A stretch of DNA of 52,482 nucleotides. Source: Nocardia otitidiscaviarum NBRC 14405. GTDB taxonomy: Bacteria; Actinomycetota; Actinomycetes; Mycobacteriales; Mycobacteriaceae. Shown here piece by piece: positions 50,912 through 52,482 of the stretch (the stretch's first letter is position 1; every line of letters begins with the position of its first letter). The stretch spans positions 1 through 52,482 of the forward strand of contig NZ_BAGD01000079.1 of assembly GCF_000308635.1 (NCBI RefSeq). The letters run 5' to 3'. The position numbers and the translations under genes are program-made. The notes below the pieces were generated by a model, which saw nothing but the letters and a program-made list of their open reading frames with translations, was not told the DNA's origin and did no database searches.

Positions 50912-51922
50912 TTACGGCAGGCGCTGACGATAGACCAGAGCCGTCACCACGCCGGCGGCGGTCACCAGCATGCCGAGGATCAGCCACGGTCGGCTGGCAT
51001 CGCCCATGGTCATCTCGTAGCCGATCTGCTGCTCCAGGGTGTCGTACACCTGGTTCAGTTCCTCCAGGCTGGACGCGGAGTAGAACTCGCCGCCCGACAG
51101 CGTGGCGATCTCGTGCAGCGAATCGTCGTCCACGGGCACCCGCACCCGCTGTGCGCCCGTACCGTCCTGGTCCGGGATCTCGACCGTGCCCCAGGTGGTG
51201 CCGAAGGAGATGGTCGAGACCGGCACGCCCTTCTCCTTGGCCAGCCGCGCCGCGGTGAAGGCATGCCGGGGATTGTCGACGTCCTTGTCGTCGGGCACGG
51301 TCTGCTTGCCGTCGGACATGAGCACGATCCGCGCGGGCGGCGGTGTTTCCGCACCGCCCAGCACCGCCCCCAGCGTGTCGATGGATTGCAGTGCGGTGAG
51401 GATGCCCTCGCCGGTAGCGGTGCGCTCGGACAGCTTGATGTTGTCGATGGCGGCCTTCACCGCCTCGCGCTTGGTGGTGGGCTGCATCTGCACCGAGGCG
51501 GTACCGGCGAAGGTCACCAGGCCCAGATTGATGCCGGGGGTGAGGCCGTCGGCGAACTCCTTGGCCGCCTGCTGCGCCACCTGGAGGCGGCTCGGCGGCA
51601 CGTCGGTGGCCTCCATGGACAGCGAGACGTCCATGACCAGCACCACGGTCGCCCGGTTGCGCGGCACCTTCTGCGCCGCGGTGGGTCCGGCCGCCGCGAC
51701 GGTCAGCGCCGTCAGGCCGACCAGCAGTAACGCGATCGGTACATGTCGCCCGATCCCGGGCCGTTTGGGCGCGACCTTCTCCAGCATCTCCATATTGGAG
51801 AAGTTCATGAGATGGCGTTGCCGCCGCCGCTGCGCCACCACATAGCCCAGCGCGAACGCCGCCACCACGAGGAGGAAGAACAGCCAGCCGATATGTTCGA
51901 AATTCGAGAGTGAGAAGGTCAC
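50912..51922 (-). CDS. VWA-domain membrane protein (Rv1481-like)
   Basis: 336 residues, BatA-like. N-terminal helix (about 11-30), second helix (60-80), VWA domain with MIDAS D98-x-S100-x-S102 (LVMDVSLSM) and a C-terminal helix (about 312-332). With DUF58 and a MoxR ATPase it forms the widespread MoxR-DUF58-VWA system acting as a membrane chaperone or envelope stress complex. Its start overlaps the DUF58 stop by 4 bp. Corresponds to Rv1481. Confidence 0.93.
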   Translation of the reverse strand: MTFSLSNFEHIGWLFFLLVVAAFALGYVVAQRRRQRHLMNFSNMEMLEKVAPKRPGIGRHVPIALLLVGLTALTVAAAGPTAAQKVPRNRATVVLVMDVSLSMEATDVPPSRLQVAQQAAKEFADGLTPGINLGLVTFAGTASVQMQPTTKREAVKAAIDNIKLSERTATGEGILTALQSIDTLGAVLGGAETPPPARIVLMSDGKQTVPDDKDVDNPRHAFTAARLAKEKGVPVSTISFGTTWGTVEIPDQDGTGAQRVRVPVDDDSLHEIATLSGGEFYSASSLEELNQVYDTLEQQIGYEMTMGDASRPWLILGMLVTAAGVVTALVYRQRLP

Positions 51923-52482
51923 TGGCGCGGCACCCGCCCGGAATTCGGGGCGCCGAAGGTATGGCGCCGGGTGGACACGAACCGGACCACATCGGCGATC
52001 CAGTCCCGATCGGTGCGCAGCGGCATCACCGGGGCGCCGCAGCCGCGCAGCGCCGCCTCGACCTGTTGACGGTGCCGGTGCGCGGCGCGCGCGTAGTCGG
52101 CGCGCAGTGTGGGAGTCACGCTGAATTCGCGGGTGCGCCCGGTCTCCGGATCGTGCAGCACCACATCGCCGATATCCGGCAGTTCCAGATCGCGCGGATC
52201 GAGAATCTCGACCCCGAGCAGATCGTGGCGGGCCGAAATGGCGCGCAAGCTGCGCTGCCAGTCGATATCGCCGAGGAAGTCCGAGATCACCACGGCCAGA
52301 CCGCGTTTGCGCTGCGGGCGGCGCAACGACTCGATGGCGCCGCGCAGATCACCGCGCACGCCGTCGCGGGCGTGCGGGGTGGTGGCGATGGTGCGCAGCA
52401 TGGATTGCGCGTGAATGCGCCCGGTACGGGCGGGAATTCGAATGAGCCGCTCGCCGTTGGCGACCACCGCGCCGATCCGGTT
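51919..52482 (-). CDS. DUF58 family protein, partial (Rv1480-like)
   Basis: The C-terminal ~187 residues; the gene continues beyond the window. DUF58 hallmark: LAVVISDFLGDIDWQRSLRAISARHDLLGVEILDPRDLELPDIG. The reading frame stays open to 52482. Member of the MoxR-DUF58-VWA operon, probably bound to MoxR ATPase outside the window. Confidence 0.92.
   Translation of the reverse strand, partial: NRIGAVVANGERLIRIPARTGRIHAQSMLRTIATTPHARDGVRGDLRGAIESLRRPQRKRGLAVVISDFLGDIDWQRSLRAISARHDLLGVEILDPRDLELPDIGDVVLHDPETGRTREFSVTPTLRADYARAAHRHRQQVEAALRGCGAPVMPLRTDRDWIADVVRFVSTRRHTFGAPNSGRVPRQ

Overview
The window is high-GC actinobacterial DNA, most probably Nocardia or a close relative. Three things point there: the mycolic-acid reductase pair fabG1 (mabA)-inhA followed by a cysteine-rich actinobacterial ferrochelatase, an Rpf-type resuscitation factor, and a gene skeleton that matches Mycobacterium tuberculosis Rv1480-Rv1496. 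That skeleton (DUF58, VWA, fabG1, inhA, hemH, then DUF3097, nfeD, SPFH, then TVP38-mutA-mutB-meaB) lies in the same relative order here but is split by large accessory blocks.

Layout. 0-8.0 kb: a dormancy-type island with two tandem universal stress proteins, the N-terminus of a phosphoketolase, the response regulator DevR/DosR with its GAF-GAF sensor DevS (whose ATP-binding boxes look destroyed), a SulP transporter, a PNPOx-fold protein and a small protein resembling an orphan DevS dimerisation domain. DevR-box-like palindromes lie upstream of devR and of the first stress protein. 8.0-14.2 kb: methylmalonyl-CoA mutase (mutA, mutB), its chaperone meaB, and a divergent TVP38 membrane protein. 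14.2-23.5 kb: mixed cargo, namely an M23-like protein, DUF4328, an FAD monooxygenase behind a double palindromic operator, a MarR/DoxX/exported intradiol dioxygenase unit, a Tat-exported SDR with a secreted GDPD-like protein, ilvD, and an Rpf with a strongly foldable leader.

23.9-30.0 kb holds the most interesting block: an operon of two paralogous proteins usually called metal-dependent hydrolases, a Baeyer-Villiger monooxygenase, an SDR and a ferredoxin-type reductase, with a TetR regulator at the far end. Both paralogues carry the full E...ExxH...E...ExxH spacing of ferritin-like diiron oxygenases, so the operon reads as a complete hydroxylate / oxidise to ketone / insert oxygen pathway with its own electron supply. 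A shared 13-bp motif occurs before the first gene and before tetR.

30.0-36.2 kb: a decayed CocE-type hydrolase, a Sap/GAP-type membrane protein, a UbiB kinase, nfeD-SPFH and DUF3097. 36.4-48.1 kb: poorly characterised actinobacterial genes, an ArsR-SRPBCC pair, LysR next to a TDT exporter, a DUF222/HNH protein, small membrane proteins, DinB, a thioesterase and an AAA ATPase. 48.2-52.5 kb: hemH, inhA, fabG1, VWA and a partial DUF58 on the minus strand. No rRNA, tRNA, CRISPR array, transposase or prophage was seen.
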